A stretch of 20,122 nt of DNA from Candidatus Latescibacterota bacterium (GCA_012271065.1 JAAXHE010000262.1:1-20122); one strand, 5' to 3'; positions 1 to 8,878 are shown, counted from the first letter of the stretch. The notes: generated by a model not told the origin, from the sequence alone. Program-made: numbers and translations.

Positions 1-1588
1 GATCGTCATACGGCAACTTGAGTTCGACGATGGACGAATACGACATGCCGAGACCGAATGCGCCGATAGCTTCAGCCCCGGGGATGGTTCCGGCTCGATT
101 GTTGTGAACTGTCAGATCGCCGGGCCCGGGGAGATCGTCGACCTTGATGAAGTGCGGATCATGCTGAGCGCCAAAAATCCGACTGTCAGCGTCGCCGTAG
201 CCATACACGGCCGGGTTGCCGAATCGGAAGAGTATCCTCCCGCCTTTACCGCAACGCCCGCCCTGGCCTGTCTTGGCCTCCGCTGTCGTGGTGCTGTGGT
301 CGATGATATAGATTTCGTTGTGATTGACACTGCTGAATACGATCAAGTCCCGCTCAGGATCGTAATCAATGCCATTCGAGTGGAAGTGCCTTTGTGCATT
401 CCCGGGATAGTTGATGTCGAATCGATCATGGTTTTCGCGTATGTCGCCATAGTTTGGCCGGTCCGGGAATTCGTCCTGGACCATATGATCAAGGTCCGAC
501 CACATCCACACGATCCCGGTCGAACCATCCTCCAGGTTCGGTTTCAATTCCAGAATTCGCTCGAACCATCGCACTTCCCGTTCATTCTGTCGAGGCGTAC
601 GGCCATAGAATTCGAGTTCCGCTCTTGGTACCGCGTTGTATTCCGTCACGAGAATGTTGCCATTCGGCATGGGAGCGAAGTCATGATGCAGGCACACGTT
701 GTTCTCGATACAGTGATGGAATTCCCAGAGAATCTCACCGTTCGGCGCAACGATTTCCAGTACTCCGTGGGCCGCGACCGGAAAGCTCCGCATATCTAGG
801 AAATCTCCAATCCCCGCTTGCCGAAGGAGATTGCCATCCGGAAGAAGATGGGAATGGACGCCTTCCGGCCCATGTTCGGATGGCCACTCATGAACCAGGT
901 TGCCCTGCGGATCCAGCAGCTTGGTCCCGGAGTTAATGGTGGTATCGCCGGCAGATCCCGACTCCGTATAGAGCATGTAGGCTGCATACTGGCGAGGGTC
1001 CTCACCGGGCAGGATCGGATCGACAACATCCGATAGACCCAGCATCGCGACAAATTGCCTGACATTCGCCAGGCCCTCCGGCGATGGGGGCACCGCACGC
1101 CGATCGTACAGCTCTGTATTGCTCAGTACCCAGTCGCCGTCCAGATCGGCGCGGCGAAGCGCAGCGGCGGCTTGTTCCAGCTCATTGAAGTCAATCTGAT
1201 CGTCACCATCCTTGTCTATGACCTTGATCGGCGTTTGCAGGCGGAGCCAGCCCGGGATTGGGCCCGGGCCGCCAAGTTCACGCCTGTCCAGCAATTCGTC
1301 GCCGTTGGTGTCAAGGGTCGCGAGTGACTCCCGAGCGGCCGCGATTTCAACAGCATCAAGCTGCCCATCCCCGTCCCGGTCCAGGCTCTCCAGCACCGGA
1401 ACCCGGGGAAGTGACCACTCGTACGCATCGTAGTCGGGGGGTTCCGCTGAGGCTGCCCCTGCTTCCACGGCTGAAATGTTGTTGCCCTGCGCACGGACTG
1501 CAAACGGGAACGTGCAAATCACACCGAGCACTGCAACTAATGCATTGGTGAAGGAATGGTGCCTTGCCAGTCTATTGTCGATGTTCAC
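1..1588 (-). CDS. Arylsulfotransferase-like protein with four N-terminal EF-hands, partial (C-terminus beyond the left edge)
   Basis: The frame is open for 529 codons from a GTG at 1588 to the window edge, so the C-terminus is missing. AGAGG lies six bases before the GTG. Residues 1-33 form a Sec signal peptide ending VRA-Q. Four textbook calcium loops follow at residues 70-81, 93-104, 125-136 and 148-159 (the first reads DRDGDGQLDAVE). From about residue 200 there is a beta-propeller of the arylsulfotransferase type: LHHDFAPMPNGNIL near 300, HFHSNGIDYD at 401-410, IIDHSTTTAEA at 428-438, GKGGRILFRFGNP and AQHDPHFI. The family moves sulfate from a phenolic ester to another phenol in the periplasm. 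The catalytic His positions are present, but the residue matching the essential Arg of E. coli AssT appears to be Val421, so activity is uncertain. The next gene (TonB receptor) diverges. Confidence 0.85.
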   Translation of the reverse strand, partial: MNIDNRLARHHSFTNALVAVLGVICTFPFAVRAQGNNISAVEAGAASAEPPDYDAYEWSLPRVPVLESLDRDGDGQLDAVEIAAARESLATLDTNGDELLDRRELGGPGPIPGWLRLQTPIKVIDKDGDDQIDFNELEQAAAALRRADLDGDWVLSNTELYDRRAVPPSPEGLANVRQFVAMLGLSDVVDPILPGEDPRQYAAYMLYTESGSAGDTTINSGTKLLDPQGNLVHEWPSEHGPEGVHSHLLPDGNLLRQAGIGDFLDMRSFPVAAHGVLEIVAPNGEILWEFHHCIENNVCLHHDFAPMPNGNILVTEYNAVPRAELEFYGRTPRQNEREVRWFERILELKPNLEDGSTGIVWMWSDLDHMVQDEFPDRPNYGDIRENHDRFDINYPGNAQRHFHSNGIDYDPERDLIVFSSVNHNEIYIIDHSTTTAEAKTGQGGRCGKGGRILFRFGNPAVYGYGDADSRIFGAQHDPHFIKVDDLPGPGDLTVHNNRAGTIPGAEAIGAFGLGMSYSSIVELKLPYDD

Positions 1589-2206
1589 CGCAGACCTCTA
1601 CTACCTCTCGAGTGCATACGCTAGCCCGGGATCTTTGGGCAATCGAGGCGTTCTCAGCGCCGCACTCATTCAGCAATTCGCAGAACTTCGCTTGAGAACA
1701 ACCGGCACTCTGCCCGAAAAATCCGAACCTCCATAACGCCAATGGTATACGAAAAACTGCACCGCATTATTCGTGATCTGGAAATACAGAGTGAGCGAAA
1801 CCTCTGATTATCATTGAATCTCTTGTGGTGTAGGCTCTAGTGAACACGCTGAAGGACTCTGGTTCACTTTCAAGCAGATAGCTTTGAATATTACAGTTAT
1901 CCCTCAATAAGTATCGATAACTTATTGACTGGGGTATGAAGAAATTGAACGTCATTCGTTAAACCTCGCAGGAGCGGTTGCTCTTGCGGTGGAGGAATCG
2001 AAGAAACGCCGCAACGCTCACGGTAACCCCTCTTAATGGCGATTCACCACCGAGGATGTCCGCTTGAAATTGCGCAGCCTCTATCCGAACCTATCGCATT
2101 GATAAAGTACCAAGGAGTCGGAACGCCAAAATTGACTCATCTCTATGCGGTATACCGTCGTCGCATTGGGAGTTGGTTATAAAAGCTGGAATCTGGGGAG
2201 AGCCTG
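1589..2206. other. Intergenic region between divergent arylsulfotransferase and TonB receptor genes
   Basis: This 618-base spacer is clearly more A+T-rich than the flanking genes and contains no reading frame I can assign. It must hold the promoters of both divergent genes. Short open stretches near 1965-2100, such as one reading EDVRLKLRSLYPNLSH before a stop, are too short to name. A perfect 8-base inverted repeat at 1905-1927 is listed separately. A TATAAA at 2178-2183 could be the -10 box of the receptor gene, but no convincing -35 element precedes it. Confidence 0.6.
1905..1927. promoter_or_regulatory. Inverted repeat, candidate operator
   Basis: CAATAAGT, seven bases (ATCGATA), then ACTTATTG: two perfect 8-base arms. 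It lies in the divergent spacer, about 280 bases before the receptor start and 320 before the arylsulfotransferase start. Size and symmetry suit a dimeric regulator. No run of T follows on either strand, so a terminator is less likely. Confidence 0.4.
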
Positions 2207-5158
2207 ATGACCAAGTATGTTTTATGCACAGTACAGTTCTTCGCGCCTTTATCGTTGTTCTTTTTTCACTCGCAGTCGTTTGCACAAGACAGTGAAGATT
2301 CGGCGGCAGTGCGAGAACTGGTTGAGATCACTGTAACGGGCACTCGAATAACCGGAAACGACGATTCGGCATCGGCATTCGTTCAAGTGGATTTTGAAGA
2401 GCAATACGACAACCCCAGTGCGACAATATCCGAGTTCCTGAGAGAAAACGTTACGGCAAACTTCAGTCAGGAAGTCATCGAGGATGAAGGTCTGCGTGTT
2501 GGTCGTGTCAACGGCAATCGTGTTGCCGGGCCAAATATCTGGGGGCTTGGCGAAGAAAACACGCTTACCTTCATTAACGGGTCACGGCTCGCACTCAATC
2601 CCCTGCCGTCGGGGCGCGGATGGTTCGATACCGATGTAAACTCAATCTTGCCCGGGATTGCCATTCAGCGCACGGACGTTCTCCTGAATGGCGGCTCAGC
2701 CATTTACGGTACCGATGCTGTGGCAGGTGTCGTGAACCTGATTCCTCGCTACAGGTTCACAGGATTTGAAGTTCGTGGTCAGACCGAGGTCATTCCAAGC
2801 GAAATCTCAAAATCCGGATCGCGAAATATCGAAGCCATCTTCGGCACTGACTTCAACGATGGGAGAGGCAGCTTCATCATCGCCGGCAATTTCACGAACA
2901 CCTACTTGAATGACGCCGACGCGCTGGGTCTGAATGGCCAAAACACGCCGGAGTTCACGTCACCCGTTACCGCTGACGATGTGGGCAATGATCCTGGGCA
3001 GATTGCGGCTGGAAGCGGGTATGGAAATTACGGTGGCGGCATGGGGCGCGTAGCCGACCCCCGGTTGACAGATCCGCTTTGCGGTGCTGTAGATGCGTTT
3101 CCCGACCAACCGTATTGGTATTTCGGGGAGGTGGCTCCCGCCGGCGTGGCAAGGCGCGGCGAGTGCTTGCAGTACGATGCACGAAGGACAGACGGTCGCG
3201 ATTCCGGGCGCTGGACGGTGTTCAGCGCGCTTCAATACGACGTAAGCGATACCCTGCAATTGAGTGCGGAATTGTCTCATCATCAACGCACGCAATTCGA
3301 TCTGATTCGTTTTGGTGACGCCGCAGCATTGCGAATCCGCAATGACATTCCATCCAGCCATCCAGGAATTCTTTACAACCGGTCGATAGATCCGGCCTGG
3401 GCCAGAGCTGCAATTGGTCCTTCCCTGTTCTATGCCTCAAGTATCGATCGCCCGGTCGGTTATGAAACTGAGCAGAAATACGAGACCGATTCGACATTTG
3501 TGAAGCTTTCATCGGACTGGATGATCAGTGACGCGCTACAACTCGAATTGTCTGCTGTCATCGGGGACAGCCAGGCGACCCATCCGCAAACCCGAACGAG
3601 AAAGGACAGGTACAGAAACGCCCTGGCCGGGCTTGGCGGACCTGGCTGCGACCCGACTTCCGGGACACCGGGTGCGGGAGGCTGTGAGTACTATAACCCT
3701 TTCTTCAGCGCGCTCCTACCCGATGCGGCAAGCCTCGGTTTGGCCAATTCCGACGAGTTACTTGAGTGGCTGATTCCTACGGACGACGCGATTCGGATTG
3801 GTGATTCGAATCTCGTATCGATCGATGCGCTGCTGAATGTCACCACAGGCATTGGCTTGCCGGGCGGCGACATCAGCGTTGCTCTCGGTGCGAGCTACAA
3901 GGAAGAGGAGAATTCCGTCCGCTATTCGGTGGGTTTTCAGTCCGCTGCATACCTGGGGCTTGACTCTGCGTTAGAGGATTTTCATGGGACGCGAGAAAAT
4001 CAGGCGTTGTTCGCGGAGTTCCTCTTTCCCATTGCAAATGACTTCAATGTGCAACTGGCAGGACGCCTGGATGACTACTCGGACGTAGGCAGCACCTTTA
4101 ACCCGAAGGTGGGAGTCGTGTGGGATATTGGCGACCGCGCAACATTGCGTGCGTCGTATGGAGAGTCGTTCAAGGCGCCAACGGTACTTCATACCGAAAG
4201 AAATGTAATCACTCTGACTTTCCCGCCACAGCCCGTCGGAGGCCGAAATTTCCCCCGAACGCCGCTATCGGGGGTATCGGGACCACTTGGCGCCAGTCTG
4301 GAACCGCAAACTGCGGAAATCCTCAGCCTCGGCGGTGATTTCGTCCTGATCGATGGCTGGAATTGGGTGGAAGACCTGTCGCTCAGTGTGTCGTATGTGG
4401 ATATTTCATTTGAAAATCAGATTGGTTTTCTAAACGAGAGATCCCGAGTACCGCCTGTCCAGGCTCGTGGCGTCAGCGAGTTAGGCGATTGCGGCCGAAC
4501 CACGGGAAGTGATTTCGATGGGTTTCGCGAGGTGGGTATCGATACCGGAGCACCATGCTTCGAATTCACGCAGGGAGCAGTGCCAATTGGCACGGACCCC
4601 AGAGACGGCGCAGACCTTTTCGCCGCGTCAGACTTGACGGTTGCCTACCGCCTGTATTCGAACTTCTCGGGAGCAGATCTTGAAGGTGTCGATTTCCGTC
4701 TGAGTTCGATAATGGATACACCAATTGGGAGTCTTCGGGCGGGTCTGAATCTGACCTACATGATCGAGTATACGGTCGGACAATTGGGTGGCAGGACGGG
4801 GCTATTTGACGTCGTTGGCATAGCTGGCGCAACCGGCGGCGCGAATCGCGACGTTCCTGAATTCAACATCAACATGCCGCTGAGAATGCGCTGGTCCGAT
4901 GATGGCTGGCTTGGAGGACACAGTACAAGCCTCACCGCACGTTATTCCAGCGAAATCAGGAACCAGATCGGAACCACGAATACCGGTGCGGTGACGACCG
5001 TGGATCTTCAGCATAGTTGGGACATTACCGACAGCTCATCGCTAAGGCTCACGGTTCGCAATCTCGGCGAGAGCAAACCCGATCGCCCCGGCGACCCTTT
5101 CATGTGGGTTAGAGAGGGCGTAAGAACGTATTTCCTGAATTTTGCTTTGACATACTGA
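2207..5158 (+). CDS. TonB-dependent outer-membrane receptor
   Basis: This 983-residue protein imports a ligand across the outer membrane using TonB energy. A signal peptide covers residues 1-27 (cleavage after SFA-Q). A TonB-box-like segment EITVTGTRI lies at about 40-48. The plug domain covers about 55-170, with the conserved stretches NGSRLALNPLP and LLNGGSAIYGTDAVAGVVNLI. The beta-barrel fills the rest and ends in RTYFLNFALTY, whose terminal aromatic residue is typical of outer-membrane barrels. The ATG has a good GGGGAG ribosome site five to seven bases upstream. A perfect terminator follows the stop, so the gene is probably transcribed alone. The sulfatase just downstream suggests a sulfated organic ligand, but the sequence does not prove the substrate. 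Length and architecture match the large receptors for sugars and other organics rather than short siderophore receptors. Confidence 0.93.
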   Translation: MTKYVLCTVQFFAPLSLFFFHSQSFAQDSEDSAAVRELVEITVTGTRITGNDDSASAFVQVDFEEQYDNPSATISEFLRENVTANFSQEVIEDEGLRVGRVNGNRVAGPNIWGLGEENTLTFINGSRLALNPLPSGRGWFDTDVNSILPGIAIQRTDVLLNGGSAIYGTDAVAGVVNLIPRYRFTGFEVRGQTEVIPSEISKSGSRNIEAIFGTDFNDGRGSFIIAGNFTNTYLNDADALGLNGQNTPEFTSPVTADDVGNDPGQIAAGSGYGNYGGGMGRVADPRLTDPLCGAVDAFPDQPYWYFGEVAPAGVARRGECLQYDARRTDGRDSGRWTVFSALQYDVSDTLQLSAELSHHQRTQFDLIRFGDAAALRIRNDIPSSHPGILYNRSIDPAWARAAIGPSLFYASSIDRPVGYETEQKYETDSTFVKLSSDWMISDALQLELSAVIGDSQATHPQTRTRKDRYRNALAGLGGPGCDPTSGTPGAGGCEYYNPFFSALLPDAASLGLANSDELLEWLIPTDDAIRIGDSNLVSIDALLNVTTGIGLPGGDISVALGASYKEEENSVRYSVGFQSAAYLGLDSALEDFHGTRENQALFAEFLFPIANDFNVQLAGRLDDYSDVGSTFNPKVGVVWDIGDRATLRASYGESFKAPTVLHTERNVITLTFPPQPVGGRNFPRTPLSGVSGPLGASLEPQTAEILSLGGDFVLIDGWNWVEDLSLSVSYVDISFENQIGFLNERSRVPPVQARGVSELGDCGRTTGSDFDGFREVGIDTGAPCFEFTQGAVPIGTDPRDGADLFAASDLTVAYRLYSNFSGADLEGVDFRLSSIMDTPIGSLRAGLNLTYMIEYTVGQLGGRTGLFDVVGIAGATGGANRDVPEFNINMPLRMRWSDDGWLGGHSTSLTARYSSEIRNQIGTTNTGAVTTVDLQHSWDITDSSSLRLTVRNLGESKPDRPGDPFMWVREGVRTYFLNFALTY

Positions 5159-5170
5159 CGGCCCTCATCA

Positions 5171-5203
5171 GTGAGCCCCCAAGCTTCCTTGGGGGCTCAT
5201 TGT
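5171..5203 (+). terminator. Rho-independent terminator after the TonB receptor
   Basis: A perfect 12-base-pair stem, TGAGCCCCCAAG with CTTGGGGGCTCA, closes a four-base CTTC loop 13 bases after the receptor stop codon. The following run is only TTGT, so the U-tract is short. The stem is strong enough to separate receptor and sulfatase transcription. Confidence 0.85.
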
Positions 5204-5222
5204 AGGGAATGGTAGTCTGGTT

Positions 5223-5234
5223 ACGCCTAGGCGT
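5223..5234. promoter_or_regulatory. Perfect 12-base palindrome upstream of the sulfatase
   Basis: ACGCCTAGGCGT is fully self-complementary and lies 36 bases before the sulfatase start codon, in the short spacer after the terminator. Its place suggests an operator for the sulfatase promoter. No recognisable regulator motif is assigned. Confidence 0.4.
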
Positions 5235-5270
5235 CTTTGTTCATTGGTGACATTACATGAGTAGTCGTTT

Positions 5271-6794
5271 ATGGAGAATAAATTTTCAAAGTCTTCCCGC
5301 GTCACGGCGGTCGTTTACCCACTGGTAGCATTCTTTTCTTTACCCGGGCTACTGGCGGCTCAACCAGAGAATCCGAACATCATCCTGGTTCTGGTCGATG
5401 ATCAAGGATGGACTGGTACGTCTGTACAGATGGCCGACAGCGTTCAGTCGTCAAAGAGTGATCTCTATTTGACACCTTCGCTTGAGGAGTTCGCCGAACA
5501 CGGAGTCAAATTTTCCAGCGGTTATTCATCAGCGCCAAATTGTTCGCCGGCGCGTATGAGTATCCAGACTGGAAAAACGGCACCACGGCTCAAGGCAACT
5601 GACATTACGACTGTTCATCCCGCGAACTATGACCAGGAGCCTTACGGAGAACGTATGTACCAACGCGCATACGTAAACAAGCCGTTGATTATTGAGCTCC
5701 CCGTGAGCGAGTTGTCGAAGGATGAGCAGACTATTGCTGAGGTCCTGAAGGCCGCCAAACCGCAATATGTCTCTGCGCATTTTGGCAAATGGCATCTCGG
5801 CACATCTCCAGACTTGCACGGTTACGATGTGCACAGTGGAAATACAACAAATGTTGAAGGGAACATTGGGGAGCCCGATCCAAAACGAACCGCTGAAGTA
5901 ACGGATGAGGCGATTGAGTTCCTGAGTGAACAAGCGGCATCCGGTAGACCCTTCTTCATGCAGGTCTCCTACTATGCCGTACATACTCCTTTACTTGCGC
6001 GCGAATCGAACATAGAGAAAGTTCAACGTCGGCAAAACGATCAGCGCATACATGGTACGCGCAATCAGTTGTTCACACATCGTGATCCCGTTTATGCGGC
6101 CATGACAGAGGAACTTGACAGTGCCGTGGGATCGCTAATGGACGTTGTTGACGATCTGGGACTGACAAACACCACATACGTGATCTATACGTCGGACAAC
6201 GGTGCAGAAATTCTGAATTCCATCACAAGCAACGCTCCCCTTGCACGAGGAAAAACATCTGTTTGGGAAGGCGGCATCAGGGTTCCCTTTTTGGTGAAGG
6301 GTCCGGGCGTGAAAACGAACAGTCAGATTGACTGGCCAGTCGTTGGTCATGACATTCTTCCGACTATTGCCGACTGGGTAGGCATCGAAGATTTGCCACC
6401 TGATCTAGATGGTCAGAGTTTTGCAGAAGTGCTTACGGAGACTGGTTCCTCAACCCGAAATAGGGAAAATGGACTGATTTGGTATTATGGTGCCTACCGC
6501 AATGTCAAGAGCGTCTCTCCTCAGATGGCGATACGCAAAGGCGACTATAAGCTGTATTGGGATATCCAAAACGACAGGGTTAACCTGTTTGATCTCTCAC
6601 TGGATCTTGGGGAAACGACCAATCTCTCTGATTTCTTCCCTTCCGTTGCGGACTCGCTCTTGAGTGAGTTGAAAGCCTATATGAATGATGTCGGAATAGT
6701 TCTGCCCAGACGCAATTCTGACTACGACCCGTCGACTGATCCCGGACTGACATTACGGGTCCTCGGACTGCAAGAATCCATTTCACAAGAGTAA
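5271..6794 (+). CDS. Exported sulfatase, cysteine-type (formylglycine-dependent)
   Basis: The protein has 507 residues and a Sec-type signal at 1-30 (LPGLLAA-Q). It hydrolyses sulfate esters, most likely in the periplasm. The metal site begins with LVDDQGW (Asp43, Asp44). The activation motif NCSPARMSIQTGK places Cys91 as the residue converted to formylglycine. The second sulfatase signature ends FGKWHLG (172-177). His239 or a neighbour in AVHTPL, Asp309-Asn310 in TSDNGAE, and Lys328 in ARGKTSVWEGG supply further active-site residues. The C-terminal subdomain carries the usual RKGDYKLYWD segment. All key residues are intact and the length is normal. The ATG lacks a clear Shine-Dalgarno site, so the start is supported mainly by the signal peptide. 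A formylglycine-generating enzyme must be encoded elsewhere. The substrate is unknown; the neighbouring receptor may import the product or the ester. Confidence 0.93.
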   Translation: MENKFSKSSRVTAVVYPLVAFFSLPGLLAAQPENPNIILVLVDDQGWTGTSVQMADSVQSSKSDLYLTPSLEEFAEHGVKFSSGYSSAPNCSPARMSIQTGKTAPRLKATDITTVHPANYDQEPYGERMYQRAYVNKPLIIELPVSELSKDEQTIAEVLKAAKPQYVSAHFGKWHLGTSPDLHGYDVHSGNTTNVEGNIGEPDPKRTAEVTDEAIEFLSEQAASGRPFFMQVSYYAVHTPLLARESNIEKVQRRQNDQRIHGTRNQLFTHRDPVYAAMTEELDSAVGSLMDVVDDLGLTNTTYVIYTSDNGAEILNSITSNAPLARGKTSVWEGGIRVPFLVKGPGVKTNSQIDWPVVGHDILPTIADWVGIEDLPPDLDGQSFAEVLTETGSSTRNRENGLIWYYGAYRNVKSVSPQMAIRKGDYKLYWDIQNDRVNLFDLSLDLGETTNLSDFFPSVADSLLSELKAYMNDVGIVLPRRNSDYDPSTDPGLTLRVLGLQESISQE

Positions 6795-6827
6795 GACAGG
6801 CCGGAAAACAGCGGGTGGGAAAATGAG

Positions 6828-7240
6828 CAGTCAACAAAAGTGGAACGCTGACCTTTGCGTCCGCTCATCGCCACATCCTTCGCAAGAACCTGAGCGAGTC
6901 AGAATTGGAAGAGTTCCTTGCGAATACACCGCCAAACTCGGTGACCAAGGATTGGGCCGGGCGCAAAAAACAGCTGGACGAATTTGGCTTGGCCGACGTA
7001 TCGCTCATGCCTTATGTGAATCGAATTGCGATGCTGGGTATGAGTGAGTGGTGGGAGCGAGGGCGATACCCGTTCCTCGAGAACTGGTGGCAACGAATAC
7101 AGGGTCGGAACACATTCAAGTCGAGCATTCTGGACTGGTGCCCGGAGGACCTGACGAATGATCTCATGACCTATGGCAGCAAGAGCTGGCCTGAGGTGCG
7201 GCAAATATTAATGGGCGACGGAAGTACTGCGACGAGATAA
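6828..7240 (+). pseudogene. Glutathione S-transferase relic (C-terminal domain with internal deletion)
   Basis: The frame is open from just after a stop at 6825 to the TAA at 7238. It reads LTFASAHRHILRKNLSESEL, then LADVSLMPYVNRIAMLG, then a WWQRIQGRNTF segment and a tail ending SWPEVRQIL. These are in the order of a GST C-terminal helical domain: the domain-entry helix, the LADxxLxPYVxRL core helix, and the WxxRIxxRPsF end. The N-terminal thioredoxin-like half, which binds glutathione, is absent. Roughly 40 residues that normally lie between DEFG and LADV are also missing. The first possible start in the conserved part is a TTG at 6905. I therefore read it as a decayed copy rather than a working small protein. 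Confidence 0.6.
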
Positions 7241-7340
7241 GGACGAGTTTGCGCAGATACTGATTGATGAAGTCGGCTCACCGACGCTCAAGGCTTCTTT
7301 CGAAAAGGAGATTGTAAGGCTGGAATTCAACACATATTGA
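7212..7340 (+). pseudogene. Short coding relic, possibly aldehyde dehydrogenase N-terminal piece
   Basis: Directly after the GST relic, in the next frame, 42 codons read on between two stops. They include LRRDKDEFAQILIDEVGSPT. This resembles the helix of aldehyde dehydrogenases that carries a R-x-E-F/L-A-x-L-I-x-E-x-G-x-P pattern. There is no good start and the match is short. It could also be chance coding-like sequence or a frameshifted end of the GST relic. Confidence 0.22.
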
Positions 7341-7398
7341 GCTATAAAATAGCAGAATTGGAGCATTTAATTCGCCCATGGAGAATAATGGGTGGGGC

Positions 7399-8343
7399 AT
7401 GAACCAATTGAATTGCATGCGGGCCTTCGTCAACGTCGTGGAAGCCGGCAGTTTCGCCGGCGCCGCCAGAATGGCAAATGTTTCGCCATCGGTGATTACC
7501 AAGCGCATCAATCAACTTGAGGATCACCTCGATGTCGAATTGCTGCGCCGGTCCACCCGACAACTCACAATCACCGATCTGGGTGCCGCCTACTATGAAC
7601 GCTGCACAAGGGTGCTGAACGAAATCGATGAGGCCCGCTCGGCCGTCCATTCCATGAACTGGGAACTGGCTGGACTGCTTCGAATCAGTTGTACCAGTTC
7701 GTTTGCCTCACGCTACCTGGTCCGAGACGTTTGTGAATTCCAGTTGGAGCATCCGCAACTCAAGATTGATTTTCGGCAAAACGACTACATCTATAACCCG
7801 ATTGCCGAGGGATACGATCTCTGTATTCAGACTCGCGACATTCTGAGCGACGTCATCACCAAGCGCCTGATCGCCCGCCTGCATCGGCTTATGATCGCGA
7901 CGCCCGAATACCTGAAAAAGTATGGCGAACCGAAACACCCGAACGATCTGGCCCGACACCGAATCGCCTTCAACAATTTCGTCACGCCGAAAATGGAAAT
8001 CGAGTTTTCAGGGCGCCGCGAGAAGATCGACGTGCCGATCAGCCCGGTGCTGCTGACTAACAGCATATGGCTGCTCAAATCTGCGGTTATGGACGGCGAA
8101 TGTATCGCGGTGATCCCAATCTTCTATTTTGCGGACGAACTGGCGGCAGGCACTGTTGTTCCCTTGCTTGACAACTACCGCCTCCCCAGTGCGGAATTGT
8201 CGGCCTACTACCGCCGGTCGCACCATGTGCCAATGAAGGTTCGATCGTTTCTCAACTTCATCAGTTCAGTTTACCAACCGACACCACCGTGGATTGCACC
8301 TATTCTTAAAAGCACGCCCGAACTGGCTTCGCACTTCGTCTGA
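7399..8343 (+). CDS. LysR-family transcriptional regulator
   Basis: The protein has 314 residues from the ATG at 7399. An in-frame ATG at 7378 would add seven residues, but it lacks a ribosome site, whereas GGTGGGG precedes 7399. The winged helix-turn-helix fills residues 1-60: MNQLNCMRAFVNVVEAGSFAGAA, then SPSVITKRINQLEDHL, then LLRRSTRQLTITDLGAAYYE. The ligand-binding domain (about 90-295) starts with GLLRISCTSSFASRYLV and belongs to the large group of regulators with the SxxFG-like entry. LysR proteins usually control a neighbouring or divergent operon and themselves. Here the only neighbour upstream is a GST relic, so the original target may have been lost. TATAAA at 7343-7348 is a plausible -10 element. 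Confidence 0.92.
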   Translation: MNQLNCMRAFVNVVEAGSFAGAARMANVSPSVITKRINQLEDHLDVELLRRSTRQLTITDLGAAYYERCTRVLNEIDEARSAVHSMNWELAGLLRISCTSSFASRYLVRDVCEFQLEHPQLKIDFRQNDYIYNPIAEGYDLCIQTRDILSDVITKRLIARLHRLMIATPEYLKKYGEPKHPNDLARHRIAFNNFVTPKMEIEFSGRREKIDVPISPVLLTNSIWLLKSAVMDGECIAVIPIFYFADELAAGTVVPLLDNYRLPSAELSAYYRRSHHVPMKVRSFLNFISSVYQPTPPWIAPILKSTPELASHFV

Positions 8344-8373
8344 TCGCGTATTCAGGGCGACATCCCCTGACGA

Positions 8374-8448
8374 TCAGCCTCCACCACTGGTCGGATAGAG
8401 CCCCGGAATCGTCAGACCGCCGACCACGGCCGCGGCGGATCGTGCCAT
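8374..8448 (-). pseudogene. Relic of an arylsulfotransferase C-terminus
   Basis: On the minus strand a 24-codon frame ends GGLTIPGLYPTSGGG. The intact arylsulfotransferase 600 bases away ends GGLMIPSLYPD, and the DNA of the two ends (8392-8421 and 8994-9023) is also clearly alike. The rest of the gene is missing here. I take this as the 3' tip of a deleted or duplicated copy. It is short, so confidence is moderate. Confidence 0.5.
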
Positions 8449-8524
8449 GGGCCGGATGCAGCGCGATTGACTTTAGGGCCTGTTAACACTACCCGAGATG
8501 GCGAACCGCCCCGAATCGACGTGG

Positions 8525-8878
8525 TCAGAAAAAACGGACCAAACCTACGATTACCCCCGCGATCAACGCCATCTGGGCGGTCACGGCGGCCAACATCCAT
8601 TTCATCAGATCGGCCTTGACGGAGTCGATCCGCGTTTCAAGATTGGCGTTGACCTTTTGGATCCGTACTTCAAGGTCGGCCTTGACCTGCCTTGTCCGAA
8701 CCTGAATCTCGGCCTGAAGTTCGCCCTTGATTCTCTCCAGGTCGGCCTTGGTGGCCAAGTTGCCGTCGAGCAGCCGGATCTGCTCGTCCGCCAGACCCCC
8801 GGCCTGCTTCTCGGTGAATCCGCAGGCGGTCAGTTTCTTGACGAACCGGTGGGAATCGAATGCGATGGCTTCGTTCAT
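8525..8878 (-). CDS. DUF1640-like coiled-coil protein with C-terminal membrane anchor
   Basis: This 117-residue protein begins MNEAIAFDSHRFVKKL, followed by a TEKQAGGLADEQIRLL segment. A long charged heptad-rich helix spans residues 40-92, with repeated KADLE / QAEIQVRT / VKADLEVRI / NANLETRI / SVKADL units. One hydrophobic segment (about 93-115, MLAAVTAQMALIAGVIVGLV) ends in RFF. This is the layout of the DUF1640 / CCDC90-like family: an N-terminal head, a coiled coil and a C-terminal transmembrane helix. Its bacterial role is not established. AGGA lies eight bases before the ATG. The gene sits between the arylsulfotransferase relic and the intact arylsulfotransferase. Confidence 0.8.
   Translation of the reverse strand: MNEAIAFDSHRFVKKLTACGFTEKQAGGLADEQIRLLDGNLATKADLERIKGELQAEIQVRTRQVKADLEVRIQKVNANLETRIDSVKADLMKWMLAAVTAQMALIAGVIVGLVRFF

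Larger units (their letters stand above)
6795..7398. other. Region of gene relics between sulfatase and LysR regulator
   Basis: This 604-base stretch holds no intact gene. It contains the remains of a glutathione S-transferase and a short piece that may derive from another catabolic enzyme (both listed separately). It also holds the LysR promoter, where TATAAA at 7343-7348 is a fair -10 candidate. Confidence 0.6.
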
